DNA from: JAPWJZ01 sp964575605
GTDB lineage: Bacteria; Pseudomonadota; Alphaproteobacteria; Micavibrionales; UBA2020
Direction of reading: 5' to 3'
Assembly: GCA_964575605.1 (NCBI GenBank)
Contig: CAZNRN010000021.1
Location: 1 to 64,000, forward strand
Length of the DNA: 64,000 bases
The notes beneath the pieces were generated by a model. It was given only the letters and a program-made list of their open reading frames with translations. It was not told the DNA's origin and did not search any database. The translations under genes were made by a program, and so were the position numbers. The first letter of the stretch is position 1, and each line of letters starts with the position of its first letter. Of this stretch, positions 9,765-18,446 are shown piece after piece.

Positions 9765-11432
9765 GTGGCCAAGAAAAGCGCGGAAGCAGCGGAAAAAGAC
9801 GTGACGGCAAATGAAGGCGGCGAGTACCTCGTCCTCGCCCGTAAATACCGTCCGCGCGACTTTTCCGAGCTTAAAGGCCAGGACGCGCTGGTGCGTACGC
9901 TCACCAACGCGATTGAATCCGGCCGCATCGCCCATGCCTTTATGCTGACCGGCGTGCGCGGCGTGGGCAAGACCACCACGGCCCGCATCATCGCCCGCGC
10001 CCTCAACTGCGAAAAAGGCCCGACCGTCACGCCCTGCGGCGTGTGCGACCAGTGCAAGGCCATCGCAGAGGACCGCCACGTCGACGTCCTGGAAATGGAC
10101 GCCGCGTCCCATACCGGCGTCGAAAACATCCGCAGCCTGATCGACACCGTGCAATACGCGCCGATTTCCGGCCGTTACAAGATTTTCATCGTCGACGAAG
10201 TCCATATGCTCTCGACGGCCGCTTTCAACGCGCTGCTGAAAACGCTGGAGGAACCTCCCGCGCATGTGAAATTCATCTTCGCCACCACCGAAATCCGCAA
10301 GGTGCCGGTGACGGTGCTGTCGCGTTGCCAGCGCTTTGACCTGCGCCGCATCGGCTCGGACGTGCTGGAAAAATACTTCAGCGAACTGCTGGTGAAGGAA
10401 AAGGTGAAGGCGGAGCAAGGCGCCGTTGCCCTGATCGCCCGCACCGCCGACGGTTCCGCCCGCGACGGGTTGAGCCTTCTCGACCAGGCGATCTCGCGCG
10501 AGCCCGCCGGCGTGACCGAGCAAAGCGTGCGCGACATGCTGGGCCTGGCCGACCGCGCCGTGACGATTGACCTTTTTGAAGCGCTGATGAAAGGCGATAC
10601 GCCGCGTTCGCTGTCGCTGCTCGACAGTTTGTATTCCTCCGGCGTCGTGCCGCTGATGGTGCTGCAGGACCTGCTGGAATTCACGCATTTCCTGACCAAG
10701 GCGCGTATCAGCCCCGATACCGCGAAAGACCAGTCGCTGCCGGAAGCCGAAAAAACCCGCGGCCTCGCGCTGGCAAAAGATTTGTCGGTGCCGGTGCTGA
10801 CCCGCGCCTGGCAGATGCTGCTGAAAGGCGTATCTGAAGTGGCGCAGGCGCCCAGCCCGCAGGCCGCGCTTGAAATGATTTTAATCCGCATGTTGTTTGT
10901 GTCGGACCAGCCGACGCCGGGCGATGTGCTTAAACAGCTCAAAGACGGCACGACCGTCAGCATGGGTGGCGGCGCCCCCGCCGGCGGCGGCGCGCCCCGC
11001 GGCTCGACCGTCATGCGCAGCGGCGCGGTCACGCAGGCCGTTGCGGCCGAGCCCCAGGCCATGGCCGTGACCGCGCTGAATACGTTTAAAGACGTGGTTG
11101 CGCTCTTTGCCCAGCAGCGCGAGATGCTGATTTCCGCGAACCTGACCAATTTCGTGCATGTCGTAAAGTTCGAGCAGGGCCATATCGCGCTGCGCCTCAA
11201 AACCGGCGCGCCGCAGAACCTTGTCGGCCAGCTGACCGAAAAACTGGGCATGTGGACGGGCCAGCGCTGGGTCGTCAGCCTCTCGCGCGAGGCGGGCGAA
11301 GCGACGCTGGGCGAAGCGAAACAGAACGAGGCGCAAGCCGTCCAGCAACAAGTGCAGCAGAGCGATATCGTGCAGGAAGCCCTGAAAAACTTCCCCGGCG
11401 CGAAAATCATCGATATCCGCACGCGGTCTTAA
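9765..11432 (+). CDS. dnaX: DNA polymerase III subunit gamma/tau
   Basis: 555 residues from the GTG at 9765, which has a GGGGG stretch a few bases upstream; an ATG 19 codons earlier is possible. The AAA+ clamp-loader core is clear: LARKYRPRDFSEL at the N-terminus, Walker A GVRGVGKTT near residue 65, a zinc module with four cysteines near residues 82-97, Walker B IFIVDEVHML and the SRC sensor motif VTVLSRCQRFDL. The C-terminal third, after a Gly/Pro/Ala linker, carries the tau-like region. It loads the beta clamp and couples polymerase to helicase. dnaX is usually followed directly by ybaB and recR; here three opposite-strand ankyrin genes come between dnaX and ybaB. Confidence 0.95.
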   Translation: MAKKSAEAAEKDVTANEGGEYLVLARKYRPRDFSELKGQDALVRTLTNAIESGRIAHAFMLTGVRGVGKTTTARIIARALNCEKGPTVTPCGVCDQCKAIAEDRHVDVLEMDAASHTGVENIRSLIDTVQYAPISGRYKIFIVDEVHMLSTAAFNALLKTLEEPPAHVKFIFATTEIRKVPVTVLSRCQRFDLRRIGSDVLEKYFSELLVKEKVKAEQGAVALIARTADGSARDGLSLLDQAISREPAGVTEQSVRDMLGLADRAVTIDLFEALMKGDTPRSLSLLDSLYSSGVVPLMVLQDLLEFTHFLTKARISPDTAKDQSLPEAEKTRGLALAKDLSVPVLTRAWQMLLKGVSEVAQAPSPQAALEMILIRMLFVSDQPTPGDVLKQLKDGTTVSMGGGAPAGGGAPRGSTVMRSGAVTQAVAAEPQAMAVTALNTFKDVVALFAQQREMLISANLTNFVHVVKFEQGHIALRLKTGAPQNLVGQLTEKLGMWTGQRWVVSLSREAGEATLGEAKQNEAQAVQQQVQQSDIVQEALKNFPGAKIIDIRTRS

Positions 11433-11438
11433 TATTTT

Positions 11439-12068
11439 TTATCCGAACAATCCCGCCTTCGCATAGCGCTTCGACATATCGCTGATGCTCTCTCCGGCCG
11501 GTTCTTCGCGTTTCGGCGCAGGCGTGGGCGCAGGTTGGGGTTCGGGTGGCGGCGCTGTAGATTTCAGCTTGATGGGTTTCACCACCTCGATCGCGTTTTC
11601 CGCCGCCATGGTCTTGACGGCCGGGATATGCCCGTCGTCGCCGAGTATGCGCGCGAGGCGTTCCTTGTTCAGGCGCGTGGCGACATAGGCTGCCGTTTCG
11701 CCTTTCTTGTTTTTCATTCCCGCATCCGCGCCGCAATCCAGCATGTGGTGGGCGATGGCGGGGATGTCGCGTGTCCAGTCGGCGCGCGCCAGCCAGTGCA
11801 GCGCGGTATTGCCCTCGGCGTCCTGCGCGTTGATATCGGCGCCACGCTCCAGCAGTGCCTGTACGAGCGTGGCGTCGCTGCGCAGCGACGCCGCCATCAG
11901 GGGCGTTTCGCCCGGCTGGTTGCGGTAGTTCACGTCGCCGCCGCGTGCGATCAGGGCGAGCGCCGTGTCACGGTCGCCCTTGATCAGCGCGCGCATCATG
12001 TGAAGGTCGATATCGCGGGGTGCGCGGGCGGCGGCGCGGTTGAAGGCGGTGGTCAGGGGACTGGCCAA
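11439..12068 (-). CDS. Ankyrin-repeat protein with internal PIKLK tail motif
   Basis: 209 residues with three to four ankyrin repeats between about residues 24 and 137 (typical phrases GETPLMAASL, LLERGADINAQD, GNTALHWLA). There is no signal peptide. After the repeats comes AIEVVKPIKLKS, which matches the tail motif found at the ends of other proteins in this window. Here it is followed by about 40 more residues rich in Pro/Ala/Glu and a final KRYAKAGLFG. It reads leftward, probably with the two ankyrin genes upstream (12153, 13287). It ends six bases from the end of convergent dnaX. Ankyrin repeats bind proteins; the partner is unknown. Confidence 0.85.
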   Translation of the reverse strand: MASPLTTAFNRAAARAPRDIDLHMMRALIKGDRDTALALIARGGDVNYRNQPGETPLMAASLRSDATLVQALLERGADINAQDAEGNTALHWLARADWTRDIPAIAHHMLDCGADAGMKNKKGETAAYVATRLNKERLARILGDDGHIPAVKTMAAENAIEVVKPIKLKSTAPPPEPQPAPTPAPKREEPAGESISDMSKRYAKAGLFG

Positions 12069-12152
12069 GAAAACCTCATGCGTTATTAGGTACTAAAGTA
12101 CCCTACCATAGGCGCATGGTTATGCAAATGAATTGAAGAAAACCGTGTAAAA

Positions 12153-13280
12153 TTAAGGCGATGGAGTCTTGAATTTCAGGGCTTTCATTGTCGTGACGCG
12201 CTGCTCCGTGCCCTCGGAAAAGACCGCGAGATACGTGGGGTCGCGCGGGCTCGAAGGGTCATCCAGCTTTTGCTGGAAGAAGTCGGTCATCGGCTGCTGC
12301 CATGTGCTTTTCAGCCGGCGCGCCCGGTCGATGGGCTGTTCGCCCTGACGGTCGGTCATGTCGATGTATGCGCCCGCCGCCACCAGCAGTTCGGCCACTT
12401 CCTTGCAGCGCGGCCCGCCTTCGGCAAGGCAGGTGTAGTGCAGGGCGCTGCAGCCGTTTGTATCGGTCTGGTTGACGTCAAGCCCGCTTTCGATCAGCAG
12501 CTTCACCAGCGCAGGGTTGCCAAGGCGCGCAGCGCCCATCAGCGGCGTCACGCCGTGTTCGTCGGCGATATGCAGGCTGGCGCCGCGTGACACCAGCATA
12601 TCGGCCAGCTGCACCTGGTAATTAAAGGCGGCGTACCATAGCGCCGTGCGGCCCACCTTGTTTTTCGCGTCGATATACGCGCCGCCATCCAGCAGCGCCT
12701 CCACCCCGCCGGCATTGCCGGCGGCCGCGGCCGCGACGATGGCGGGCATGACGTTTTCACCGCCGCCGCCATCCGGCTTCGCGCCGTGGCGCAGCAGCGC
12801 CTTGATGTTGCCGTTGCTGCCGCCCTGCCGTGCCGCCTCGATCAGCGGCGTCGCGCCCGACTGCGCCTGCGTGTCGATATGAAGCGTGCTGTGCGACAGG
12901 ATGTATTCGACGGCTTTCTCGCCGTATTTGCAGCGCGCGGCAAGGTGCAGGGGGGTCAGGCCCTGGTCGCCCTTCCGGTCGATATCGCCGCCCGCCTTGT
13001 GCAGCGCGGCCAGCGAGATATGCTTGCCGGTATAGGCCGCATACATCAGGGGGGTAACGGTGATGCTGCCGGCCTTGCCGTAGCTGATGGTTTTGGTCTG
13101 CTGCAGCAGCGCGGGGTTTTCGGCGATGGCCTCGCCCAGCGTGACGGCATTGTTATCCTCTATCAGCCGCCAGATGCCCTTTTTCTGCGGCGGTTTGGTC
13201 GCTGGTTTTGCAGGCGGTGCGGCGGGTACTGGCTGGGACGCGGCTTGCTGGCCGAAAATTTTACCGATGAGGCCGCGCAT
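12153..13280 (-). CDS. Ankyrin-repeat protein, about eight repeats
   Basis: 375 residues. The N-terminus MRGLIGKIFGQQ is a short amphipathic segment followed by an Ala/Pro/Lys linker. About eight ankyrin repeats then run from about residue 45 to 320 (VTPLMYAAYTGK, LTPLHLAAR, ATPLIEAARQGG, RTALWYAAF, VTPLMGAARLGN, CSALHYTC). The C-terminus ends RVTTMKALKFKTPSP, a variant of the shared tail motif. The gene starts six bases after the stop of the ankyrin gene at 13287, so the two form an operon. No enzymatic domain is visible. Confidence 0.88.
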   Translation of the reverse strand: MRGLIGKIFGQQAASQPVPAAPPAKPATKPPQKKGIWRLIEDNNAVTLGEAIAENPALLQQTKTISYGKAGSITVTPLMYAAYTGKHISLAALHKAGGDIDRKGDQGLTPLHLAARCKYGEKAVEYILSHSTLHIDTQAQSGATPLIEAARQGGSNGNIKALLRHGAKPDGGGGENVMPAIVAAAAAGNAGGVEALLDGGAYIDAKNKVGRTALWYAAFNYQVQLADMLVSRGASLHIADEHGVTPLMGAARLGNPALVKLLIESGLDVNQTDTNGCSALHYTCLAEGGPRCKEVAELLVAAGAYIDMTDRQGEQPIDRARRLKSTWQQPMTDFFQQKLDDPSSPRDPTYLAVFSEGTEQRVTTMKALKFKTPSP

Positions 13281-13286
13281 GTTTAC

Positions 13287-13964
13287 CTACTTGGCCAGCT
13301 TGGCCTTGACCATTTCCTTGCGCAGCGCCTCGATCGCCTCGGAATTGTCGTCCCAGACGGGGGAGAGGTGCTCGGGCTTGGCGGGCGGGGCGGCTTTCGC
13401 TTTCGCCTCGGCCTGTGCTGCGGCCGCTTTTTCGATCATCGCGGCGATTTCGGGGTTGTTGTTCTCGCGCGCATAGGCCAGCGCGTTATCGCCCTTCAAG
13501 TCGGTCAGCGTCGTGTCGGCGGTGTATTTCAGCAGCTGCTCGGTCGTGTTTTTAAATCCGTTGGCGGCGGCGGAAATCAGCGCGGTATGGCCGTTGACGT
13601 TGGCGTGGTTCACGTTCGCGCCCGCTTCCAGCAGCATGGCGACGACGCTCGCCTTGCCGAAGTGCGAGGCGAACATCAGTGCGGTCGAATTATTCTGGTT
13701 GCCGATTTCCAAATCTTCTTTCGACGCATGGATCAGCAGCCACGAGACTTCCTTGTGCCCCGCCTGCGCCGCGAGCATCAGGCCGGTCAGGCCGTCGGCA
13801 TTTTTCCATTTCGTCGCATCGCGCGGCCAGGCCATCAGCACGGGCAGCAGCCCGCCCGAGTCATTCGACTGCACGGCCTTGAAAAAGCGCGTCACCTCGG
13901 ACGCCGGAGGGGCGGCCGAGGTATTGAAACTCTGGCTCTTGTCAGGGGTATCGCCGGTTGCCAT
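13287..13964 (-). CDS. Ankyrin-repeat protein
   Basis: 225 residues from the ATG at 13964, which has AAGGA five bases upstream; the frame is open 17 codons further but without a better site. Four or more ankyrin repeats (LTGLMLAAQAGHKE, STALMFASHFGKAS, HTALISAAANG, DNALAYAREN) are followed by an Ala/Lys-rich coiled stretch and the end EALRKEMVKAKLAK. Unlike its neighbours it lacks the P-L/I-x-L-K tail. It is first in the leftward ankyrin operon, and its promoter should lie in the 14016-14171 intergenic stretch shared with divergent ybaB. Confidence 0.85.
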   Translation of the reverse strand: MATGDTPDKSQSFNTSAAPPASEVTRFFKAVQSNDSGGLLPVLMAWPRDATKWKNADGLTGLMLAAQAGHKEVSWLLIHASKEDLEIGNQNNSTALMFASHFGKASVVAMLLEAGANVNHANVNGHTALISAAANGFKNTTEQLLKYTADTTLTDLKGDNALAYARENNNPEIAAMIEKAAAAQAEAKAKAAPPAKPEHLSPVWDDNSEAIEALRKEMVKAKLAK

Positions 13965-14171
13965 CTTGTCCTTGGTATCTCGATTAAAGCACAAGAAATT
14001 TACCATAACGCGCACATAAATTCAACCTTTCGCCAGAGGCTTGAATTCTCCAGCCATAACAATGATTTGCAGCCAGCCGTACCACAGCCGCAGCGGGTTG
14101 ACTTGACCCCCGCCGCGCTATACCGTGCAAGCCAATTCCACATCACCGAACCAAGAAAGGCCGATCAGCCC

Positions 14172-14495
14172 GTGACCAACTTTGCCCAGATGATGCAAAA
14201 GGCGAACAAGTTCAAGCAGCAGATGCACGACCTGCAGGCGCGCGTGCAGGCGACCGACATCGCGGGCGAAACCGCGGGCGGCCTCGTCACCTGCGTGATG
14301 AGCGGCAAGTACGAACTGAAATCGATCACCCTCGACCCAGCTGTCGTGAAGGCCGATGAAAAAGACGTGCTGGAAGACCTGATTGTCGCGGCCGTCAACG
14401 ACGCACGCAGCAAGGCCGAAAAGATGATGGCCGACGAAACCGCGAAACTGATGAGGGAAATGGGCCTGCCCCCCGGACTCGACTTGCCTTTCTAA
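14172..14495 (+). CDS. ybaB: YbaB/EbfC nucleoid-associated protein
   Basis: 107 residues with the family pattern: an N-terminal coiled helix (NFAQMMQKANKFKQQMHDLQ), a central VTCVMSGKYELKSITLDP sheet and a C-terminal MMADETAKLMREMGLPPGL. Members form dimers that bind DNA and are usually encoded between dnaX and recR. The frame is open far upstream, but that part is antisense to ankyrin genes. The GTG at 14172 is chosen because the encoded N-terminus aligns with the family start; AGAAAGG lies about 12 bases upstream. The following gene is an unrecognised protein instead of recR. Confidence 0.85.
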   Translation: MTNFAQMMQKANKFKQQMHDLQARVQATDIAGETAGGLVTCVMSGKYELKSITLDPAVVKADEKDVLEDLIVAAVNDARSKAEKMMADETAKLMREMGLPPGLDLPF

Positions 14496-14531
14496 TTAGC
14501 TTTTTAAATTTTAACCCAACAGGAGATAACT

Positions 14532-15170
14532 ATGGCTTTCGATTATTCCACCTCTGGCCTTCCCAAGAACCCCAAATGGGAAGCCGCCGCCGCGATCTGC
14601 AACCAGTGGCTGACCGAGAACATGAGCATGTTCGGCCCCGAGCGCATCGTGAACTTCATGCATAACCAGCCCGTCGCGGCTGCAAAACGCATCATCGACA
14701 ACTGCCCCGATTATTCGGAAGAGTCGGTGACGCTGGCGCTGCTGGGCCCCGCCAAGGGCATCCTGGCCGCCAACCCCGAAACCGAAACCGTCTGCCGCCG
14801 CATGTTCGGCGACCGCGCCGTCGACCTGCTGCTGACCATGGCCGGCAACGCGCCTGTGGACGCAGAAATGACCCGCGACGCCAACCGCATCTTCATCGTC
14901 GAAGGCGTCTCGACCATGACAGACCAGATGATCGGCCGCGCCAAAATCGACAAGTTCCACCAGAAACGCTGGGACATCCTGAACGACCTCGAAGCAACCT
15001 TCGCCAAGGTGAAGGGCGCCGATCCCGCGCTCGATAAAGTCTTCGAAGACGCAGCGCAGAAATCGCGCGATGCGCTCTCGTCGCTCGACAAGGCGGCGGC
15101 CGCCATGCCAAAAAAGCCTAGCGGCCCGCGCCCGCCCTTCGGCGGTGGCCACGGCGGTATGGGCCACTAA
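14532..15170 (+). CDS. Hypothetical protein downstream of ybaB, possible degenerate HD-type fold
   Basis: 212 residues, mostly helical, soluble, with a Gly/His-rich tail (GGGHGGMGH) after a Pro/Lys linker. The middle (VCRRMFGDRAVDLLLTMAG and surrounding helices) recalls the layout of the RelA/SpoT HD hydrolase domain, where FG..V..LV.G follows the HD motif, but the catalytic His-Asp is absent. This resemblance is tentative and would make it a non-catalytic relative at best. The start is secure: AGGAGATAACT directly precedes the ATG. It follows ybaB by 36 bases and is closed by a strong terminator, so it is probably in the ybaB operon. Confidence 0.7.
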   Translation: MAFDYSTSGLPKNPKWEAAAAICNQWLTENMSMFGPERIVNFMHNQPVAAAKRIIDNCPDYSEESVTLALLGPAKGILAANPETETVCRRMFGDRAVDLLLTMAGNAPVDAEMTRDANRIFIVEGVSTMTDQMIGRAKIDKFHQKRWDILNDLEATFAKVKGADPALDKVFEDAAQKSRDALSSLDKAAAAMPKKPSGPRPPFGGGHGGMGH

Positions 15171-15182
15171 TCGAACTTGAAG

Positions 15183-15216
15183 AAAAAAGCCCCGGGTAAA
15201 ACCGGGGCTTTTTTTA
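15183..15216. terminator. Bidirectional rho-independent terminator
   Basis: A run of A, a GCCCCGG/CCGGGGC stem with a GTAAAA-type loop, then a run of T. It is symmetric enough to serve the rightward ybaB operon and the leftward ankyrin gene at 15214, whose stop codon lies in the T run. Confidence 0.9.
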
Positions 15217-15891
15217 TTGCTGAAGAGCCGCAGAGTTTTTCAATTTCAGCGGGCCGGAAACTACGATATCGTCATCGGTCGTGACATTGGGTGCGGCCGT
15301 AGTGTTGAAATCTGGCGTGGCGGGCGGCTGCGTTGCGACGGGCGCAGGCGGCGTGGGAGGAGACTGGGGGTTTTTAGCGCGAGATTCTTTAAGCAGGGCA
15401 GTGATGTCATCATAGCAATTCTTTGTAACCATATTCATCACGTCCAGTTTTGTCACGACCGGCGTTCCGCCGGCCATGGGCGTGGCCATTGTTTCCTCGA
15501 CAACCCAAGGATCCGCCTTGTTAGCCAGAAGCACGCGGACGGCTTCGGTATAGCCCTCCTTGGCTGCAAAGCTGAGTGCGGTGCCCGTGAAGCGAAGCTT
15601 TTCCTTATCGGTATTCTGGTAGCTCCAGTACGTCTGGTCAACATTGGCGCCGTGTTTCAGCAGCGCTGCAATCATCGGCGCATTGCCATTTTTGGCGGCG
15701 GTCAGCAGGCAGACCTTGTAAGTCGCGTTGGCGCCTTTTTTCAAGGCGTATCTGGCGGAAAGAACCAAGTTTCCGTCCACGGCCTTTTCTAGCCGCTCGT
15801 TCAGCGTGCGCGAGGTCGGCTTCGACACGATATCCCTGACGACCAGCGCGGGCAGCGTGAAAATCTGAAATGCTTTTTTGAACAGGCCCAA
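15214..15891 (-). CDS. Ankyrin-repeat protein with C-terminal PLKLK tail
   Basis: 225 residues starting at TTG (15891), preceded by GAGGATGAA. The N-terminus GLFKKAFQIF is amphipathic and similar to the starts of the proteins at 12153 and 50477. Three to four ankyrin repeats follow (VCLLTAAKNGNAP, LLKHGANVDQ, TALSFAAKEGYTEA, LLANKADPW), then a Pro/Ala/Thr-rich linker. The tail DIVVSGPLKLKNS is a good copy of the shared motif and is followed by only six residues. Monocistronic, ending on the shared terminator. The adjacent upstream stretch (15892-16062) is AT-rich and should hold divergent promoters for this gene and xthA. Confidence 0.85.
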   Translation of the reverse strand: MGLFKKAFQIFTLPALVVRDIVSKPTSRTLNERLEKAVDGNLVLSARYALKKGANATYKVCLLTAAKNGNAPMIAALLKHGANVDQTYWSYQNTDKEKLRFTGTALSFAAKEGYTEAVRVLLANKADPWVVEETMATPMAGGTPVVTKLDVMNMVTKNCYDDITALLKESRAKNPQSPPTPPAPVATQPPATPDFNTTAAPNVTTDDDIVVSGPLKLKNSAALQQ

Positions 15892-16062
15892 TTCATCCTC
15901 GGTGGCGGTTTTCTGGTCGTATTATTGCCATAATAAATGAATTTTAGCAATAGATTCAACTACATCATTGAAATTAATCGAGAAAATAACGGGTTTTCTT
16001 CTTCCCGCGCGCGACCCATATTTGTATTATCGCGCCACATTCATGCCGCCAAGGAAAACCAC

Positions 16063-16869
16063 ATGCGCCTGATGACCTGGAACATCAACTCCGTCCGCCT
16101 CCGTATCGGCCTGCTGTCGCAGGTGATCGACCGGATGAAGCCCGATGTTTTCTGCCTGCAGGAAACCAAGACGCCTGATGAATTCTTTCCCGTCGACGCG
16201 CTGGTGGACAAGGGGTTCAGGCATTACCACTTCTCGGGCATGAAGGGGTATAACGGCGTCGCGATTTTTTCCAAACATCCGCTCGAGGATAAACAGATCC
16301 ACGGCCGCTGCGGCAAGGACGACTGCCGCCATATCTCGGCGAAGGTAAAGGGCAAGGGCACGTCTTTCGACCTTCACAACATCTATATCCCCGCGGGCGG
16401 CGACGAGCCCGATCCGGCGGTGAACGTGAAGTTCAAGCACAAGCTCGATTTCGTCGACGAACTGGCCAAATGGTTCCCCAAGGAACGCAGCTCGAAAACC
16501 CCCGTGGTGGCGGTCGGCGATTTCAACATCGCGCCGCTGGAACACGACGTATGGGACCACAAGAAAATGCTGAAGGTCGTGTCGCACACGCCCATCGAGG
16601 TCGAGAAGTTCACCAAATTTTATAACAACTTCGACTGGGTCGACGCCGTGCGCCACTTCGTGCCCGAAGACAAGAAATGCTATTCATGGTGGAGCTACCG
16701 CGCCGCCGACTGGGACGCCGCCGACCGCGGCCGCCGCCTCGACCACATCTGGGTCACGCCGAAGCTGAAACCCGCCTTGAAGAAACACGAAATCATCCGT
16801 GAAATCCGCGGCTGGCAGCAGCCGTCCGACCATGTGCCGGTGCTGGTCGACATCAAGGATGCGGCTTAA
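16063..16869 (+). CDS. xthA: Exodeoxyribonuclease III
   Basis: 268 residues of the exonuclease III/AP endonuclease family. Visible active-site blocks are the first strand MRLMTWNINSVRLR, FCLQETK (catalytic Glu), GYNGVAIFSK, VGDFNIAP (Asp/Asn pair), RRLDHIWVT and the terminal SDHVPVLVDI (Asp-His). It repairs abasic sites and removes 3' blocking groups. The open frame begins 42 codons earlier, but the ATG at 16063 has AAGGA eight bases upstream and matches the family N-terminus. The extra upstream sequence is AT-rich and probably untranslated. It is followed by a REP-like repeat. Confidence 0.94.
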   Translation: MRLMTWNINSVRLRIGLLSQVIDRMKPDVFCLQETKTPDEFFPVDALVDKGFRHYHFSGMKGYNGVAIFSKHPLEDKQIHGRCGKDDCRHISAKVKGKGTSFDLHNIYIPAGGDEPDPAVNVKFKHKLDFVDELAKWFPKERSSKTPVVAVGDFNIAPLEHDVWDHKKMLKVVSHTPIEVEKFTKFYNNFDWVDAVRHFVPEDKKCYSWWSYRAADWDAADRGRRLDHIWVTPKLKPALKKHEIIREIRGWQQPSDHVPVLVDIKDAA

Positions 16870-16878
16870 AGAAACATT

Positions 16879-16981
16879 GTCACCCCCGCGAAGGCGGGGG
16901 TCTGGCCACCGCCGATCGGCGGTGTATGAGTCATTCACGCGCAAACGCGTGGGGCCGGATGCCCGCCTTCGCGGGCATGAC
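16879..16981. repeat. REP/BIME-like palindromic element, copy 1
   Basis: It begins GTCACCCCCGCGAAGGCGGG and ends with the inverted counterpart GCCCGCCTTCGCGGGCATGAC, each a hairpin with a four-base loop. Between them lie two more small palindromes (CACCGCC/GGCGGTG and CACGCG/CGCGTG). Similar elements are at 26231 and 31561. All are in intergenic space at gene 3' ends. Confidence 0.75.
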
Positions 16982-17000
16982 GATTTTAATTTATATTGAT

Positions 17001-17831
17001 TTAGTGCTTGGCCGAAGCCGCCGGAGCCTTATAACCCTTGGGCGCGACCCAGGGCTGTTTCGTGCCGCCGTCATAGGGGCGGGCGAGGCCTTTGTTGACA
17101 AGGTTCTGCGCCACGTCGACACCATCCAGCGTTTTCACGTCGCCCAGCACGCGGCCGCCGTATTTTTCGTACTCGACGTTGTACAGCAGCACGGTCTTGC
17201 CGTCGATCAGCTCGCGCGTCGCGGCGCTGGCCTGTTCGGCGAGGTCGGCTTCATAGGCGTTCTTGGCGCGGCCCTTTTTCTCGGGCGTGTCGATGCCGCC
17301 GACGCGTACGCTGATGGTGACAAAGGTGCCCGGCCAGATTTCGGCCACGACGCCCGGCGTGTCGCCATCGACGACGCGCGTGACTTTCGCCTGCACGGGA
17401 CCCGGCACGACATCCGAATTCGGCTTGGTTGGCGGCAGCTGCACGTTCGCCAGCTCGCTGGTACCTTCCATGCCGCGCAGCCAGACTTTATCGCCCGCCT
17501 GCACCTGTGACAGCGGCTTGCCCGACTGATCGGTGAATTGCGCGGAATAGGCGGCGCCGTTCAGGGACCCGCCCGCAGGCGCCACCTGCGCCACCATGTA
17601 TTGCCCGACCCATGTGTGCGCGCGCACGGTGATGCGGCCCTGCGCATCCACTTTTACAATCTCTGCTTCGGTGATGCTGCGGTTGTTCGCCGTCATCTGC
17701 ACCGTCTGCACCTGCGCGGTGGGGGTATGGTACTGGTTGTACAGCACGCCGCCGCCCACAACGCCGCCGGTGGTGATGCCCGCGGCCAGCGCGAAGATGG
17801 TGCCGAGTTTTTTGAATTCCTTGAATTCCAT
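17001..17831 (-). CDS. Membrane-anchored SNase-like nuclease
   Basis: 276 residues. An N-terminal hydrophobic segment (IFALAAGITTGGVVGGGVLY) should anchor it in the inner membrane with the rest in the periplasm. A middle domain of about 100 residues precedes a C-terminal staphylococcal-nuclease-like domain (KVTRVVDGDTPGVV, VRVGGIDTPEKKGR, YGGRVLGDVKTLDGVDVAQ, KGLARPYDGG). In the SNase family the Asp of DGDT, the R-x-x-G-I-D-x-P block and the R of GR bind calcium or act in catalysis. The ATG at 17831 has AAGGA upstream; a TTG at 17855 is the outer limit. A smaller paralogue follows at 17929. Substrate is unknown. Confidence 0.82.
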   Translation of the reverse strand: MEFKEFKKLGTIFALAAGITTGGVVGGGVLYNQYHTPTAQVQTVQMTANNRSITEAEIVKVDAQGRITVRAHTWVGQYMVAQVAPAGGSLNGAAYSAQFTDQSGKPLSQVQAGDKVWLRGMEGTSELANVQLPPTKPNSDVVPGPVQAKVTRVVDGDTPGVVAEIWPGTFVTISVRVGGIDTPEKKGRAKNAYEADLAEQASAATRELIDGKTVLLYNVEYEKYGGRVLGDVKTLDGVDVAQNLVNKGLARPYDGGTKQPWVAPKGYKAPAASAKH

Positions 17832-17928
17832 GGAAGGCGCGTCCTTATAAATCAAAATCTCGCGCGACTATATCAAGGGGTGGCATATTATGTCAATATG
17901 CATGGGTTAATATACTGTAATTGTTATA

Positions 17929-18363
17929 TTATTCGCACCAGCCAAGGCGCTTTTTGCCCTGATAGCGGCGGGCGAAACCCTTTTCGGTCAGGTAGCCGCC
18001 AAGGTCGACGCCCTGACTGTTTGTCGCCACGGCCATCACGCGGCCGGCGTATTTTTCATGGCGGATGTTCGACAGGGTGATCGCGCTATCGGCAAGCAGC
18101 TTCTCCAGCTCCGCGCGCGCGGCGGCCGCCTTTTCGCGCTCGCCCGCGCATTTGCCCTTCATTTCGGGCGTGTCGATGCCCGCGATGCGCACATGCGTTT
18201 CGATATCCTGCCCTATCCAGATATGCAGCCGCACGGCGACGGTATCGCCGTCCAGCACCGCCAGCACCTTGCCCGGCACGGGGCCCGCAATTACCTCGCG
18301 CGCATTTGCGGGCGGCGCAAATGCAAGGAGTATAAGGGCAATAATGAAAGCGAAGGGCTTCAT
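17929..18363 (-). CDS. Secreted SNase-like nuclease
   Basis: 144 residues with a cleavable signal peptide (FAFIIALILLAFAPPANA) and one SNase-like domain: VLDGDTVAVRL, VRIAGIDTPEMKGKC, YAGRVMAVA, YLTEKGFARRYQGKK, ending GWCE. The two cysteines may form a disulfide in the periplasm. It lies on the same strand as the longer nuclease at 17001, on its upstream side and with about 100 bases between, so the two may be co-expressed. The paralogues share the same domain but differ in anchoring: one is anchored, one is free. Confidence 0.85.
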   Translation of the reverse strand: MKPFAFIIALILLAFAPPANAREVIAGPVPGKVLAVLDGDTVAVRLHIWIGQDIETHVRIAGIDTPEMKGKCAGEREKAAAARAELEKLLADSAITLSNIRHEKYAGRVMAVATNSQGVDLGGYLTEKGFARRYQGKKRLGWCE

Positions 18364-18446
18364 GCTGCATACGCTAGCATTACAATCTAAGGTTGTAAAA
18401 CTATAAAATACACGCTCAGGTTGCTAATCCGGCGGGCGGCTGCGCG

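Noticed and set aside
12786..14171. Long upstream extension of the ybaB frame
   Set aside because: The extension is antisense to two ankyrin genes; the YbaB family start matches the GTG at 14172.
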